A DNA stretch of 64,000 bases. Origin: Diphasiastrum complanatum. Lineage: Eukaryota; Streptophyta; Lycopodiopsida; Lycopodiales; Lycopodiaceae. Below are positions 63,764-64,000 of the stretch, one piece after another (the stretch's first letter is position 1; every line of letters starts with the position of its first letter). Where the stretch lies: the NCBI GenBank assembly GCA_029204225.1, contig CM055093.1:205001-269000 (forward strand). The letters are read 5' to 3'. The notes beneath the pieces were generated by a model. It did no database searches. It saw nothing but the letters and a program-made list of their open reading frames with translations, and was not told the origin of the DNA. Made by a program: the position numbers and the translations under genes.

Positions 63764-64000
63764 GTTGCAATTACTCGATCTTCTCTTTCAACATATTCGA
63801 ATGCGCTTACCACTCTCTTGAAAGTCAACAAATGAATCCATGAAGAAATCACAAAGATATGGAAACCTCTCAAATCTCTTTCTTGCACAAAACTAGCAAA
63901 TCCAACACATAGAATTGATGACACTTGATCAACCTACAATATCATGAACTTTTGCACTCTCCTAAGATTGAAACACACTCTTGAAAATTCCAACAACTTC
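63764..64000 (-). other. Leader of copia L, runs off the right edge
   Basis: The minus strand contains GTGTGTTTCAATCTTAGGA, TTCTATGTGTTG, GATTTGCTAG and CCATATCTTTGTGATTTC, all shared in order with the leader of copia E (26345-26500). Confidence 0.8.

Overview
The window is nuclear DNA from a plant with a large, repeat-rich genome. The evidence is a split host gene with multi-kilobase introns and copia, gypsy, hAT and CACTA elements. Long (CT)n and (TA)n runs and 15-kb introns would fit a fern or gymnosperm-like genome, but the sequence does not fix the species. I saw no RNA genes and no CRISPR array.

Only one host gene is recognised with confidence: DCP1 (mRNA-decapping enzyme subunit 1), on the minus strand. 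Four coding exons were found by reading the reverse strand: 23007-23177, 19280-19320, 19115-19164 and 3836-3980. Splice phases fit at every junction and together they encode the DCP1 EVH1 domain. The 3' exons were not found. Intron 3 is 15.1 kb, and 12.5 kb of it is a nested hAT insertion.

4.58-17.09 kb: an outer hAT-type element with a perfect 8-bp target duplication and a (TA)n core. Two further hAT-like elements, B and C, sit in that core. B carries a broken transposase with a proline-rich, AT-hook tail and a convergent small coiled-coil ORF. C is a scrambled deletion derivative that keeps a BED finger, AT hooks, a decayed copy of the same small ORF, a 1.4-kb foldback and diverged 350-bp repeats.

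23.9-45 kb: retrotransposon territory. There is a copia 3' end just upstream of DCP1 and a decayed copia gag. A CACTA element (about 27.6-36.7 kb) holds a nearly complete copia (D). A gypsy pol fragment is split by copia F. F has both LTRs and an intact 630-codon Gag-protease frame, but no integrase, reverse transcriptase or RNase H; in their place is an unfamiliar accessory region.

45-50.9 kb: element G, a relative of F that shares only the accessory region, primer site and LTR start, with a foldback transposon in its 5' LTR. Next come a gypsy gag (minus) and a gypsy pol (plus), back to back.

51-64 kb: an unrecognised multi-part coding region (X) broken by copia I. Copia halves M (plus) and K (minus) look like one element split by an inversion. 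A further copia gag (L) runs off the right edge.

The strongest candidates for something new are the F/G non-autonomous Gag-protease copia group with its conserved accessory ORF, and the hAT group with an AT-hook tail plus a conserved small coiled-coil ORF.
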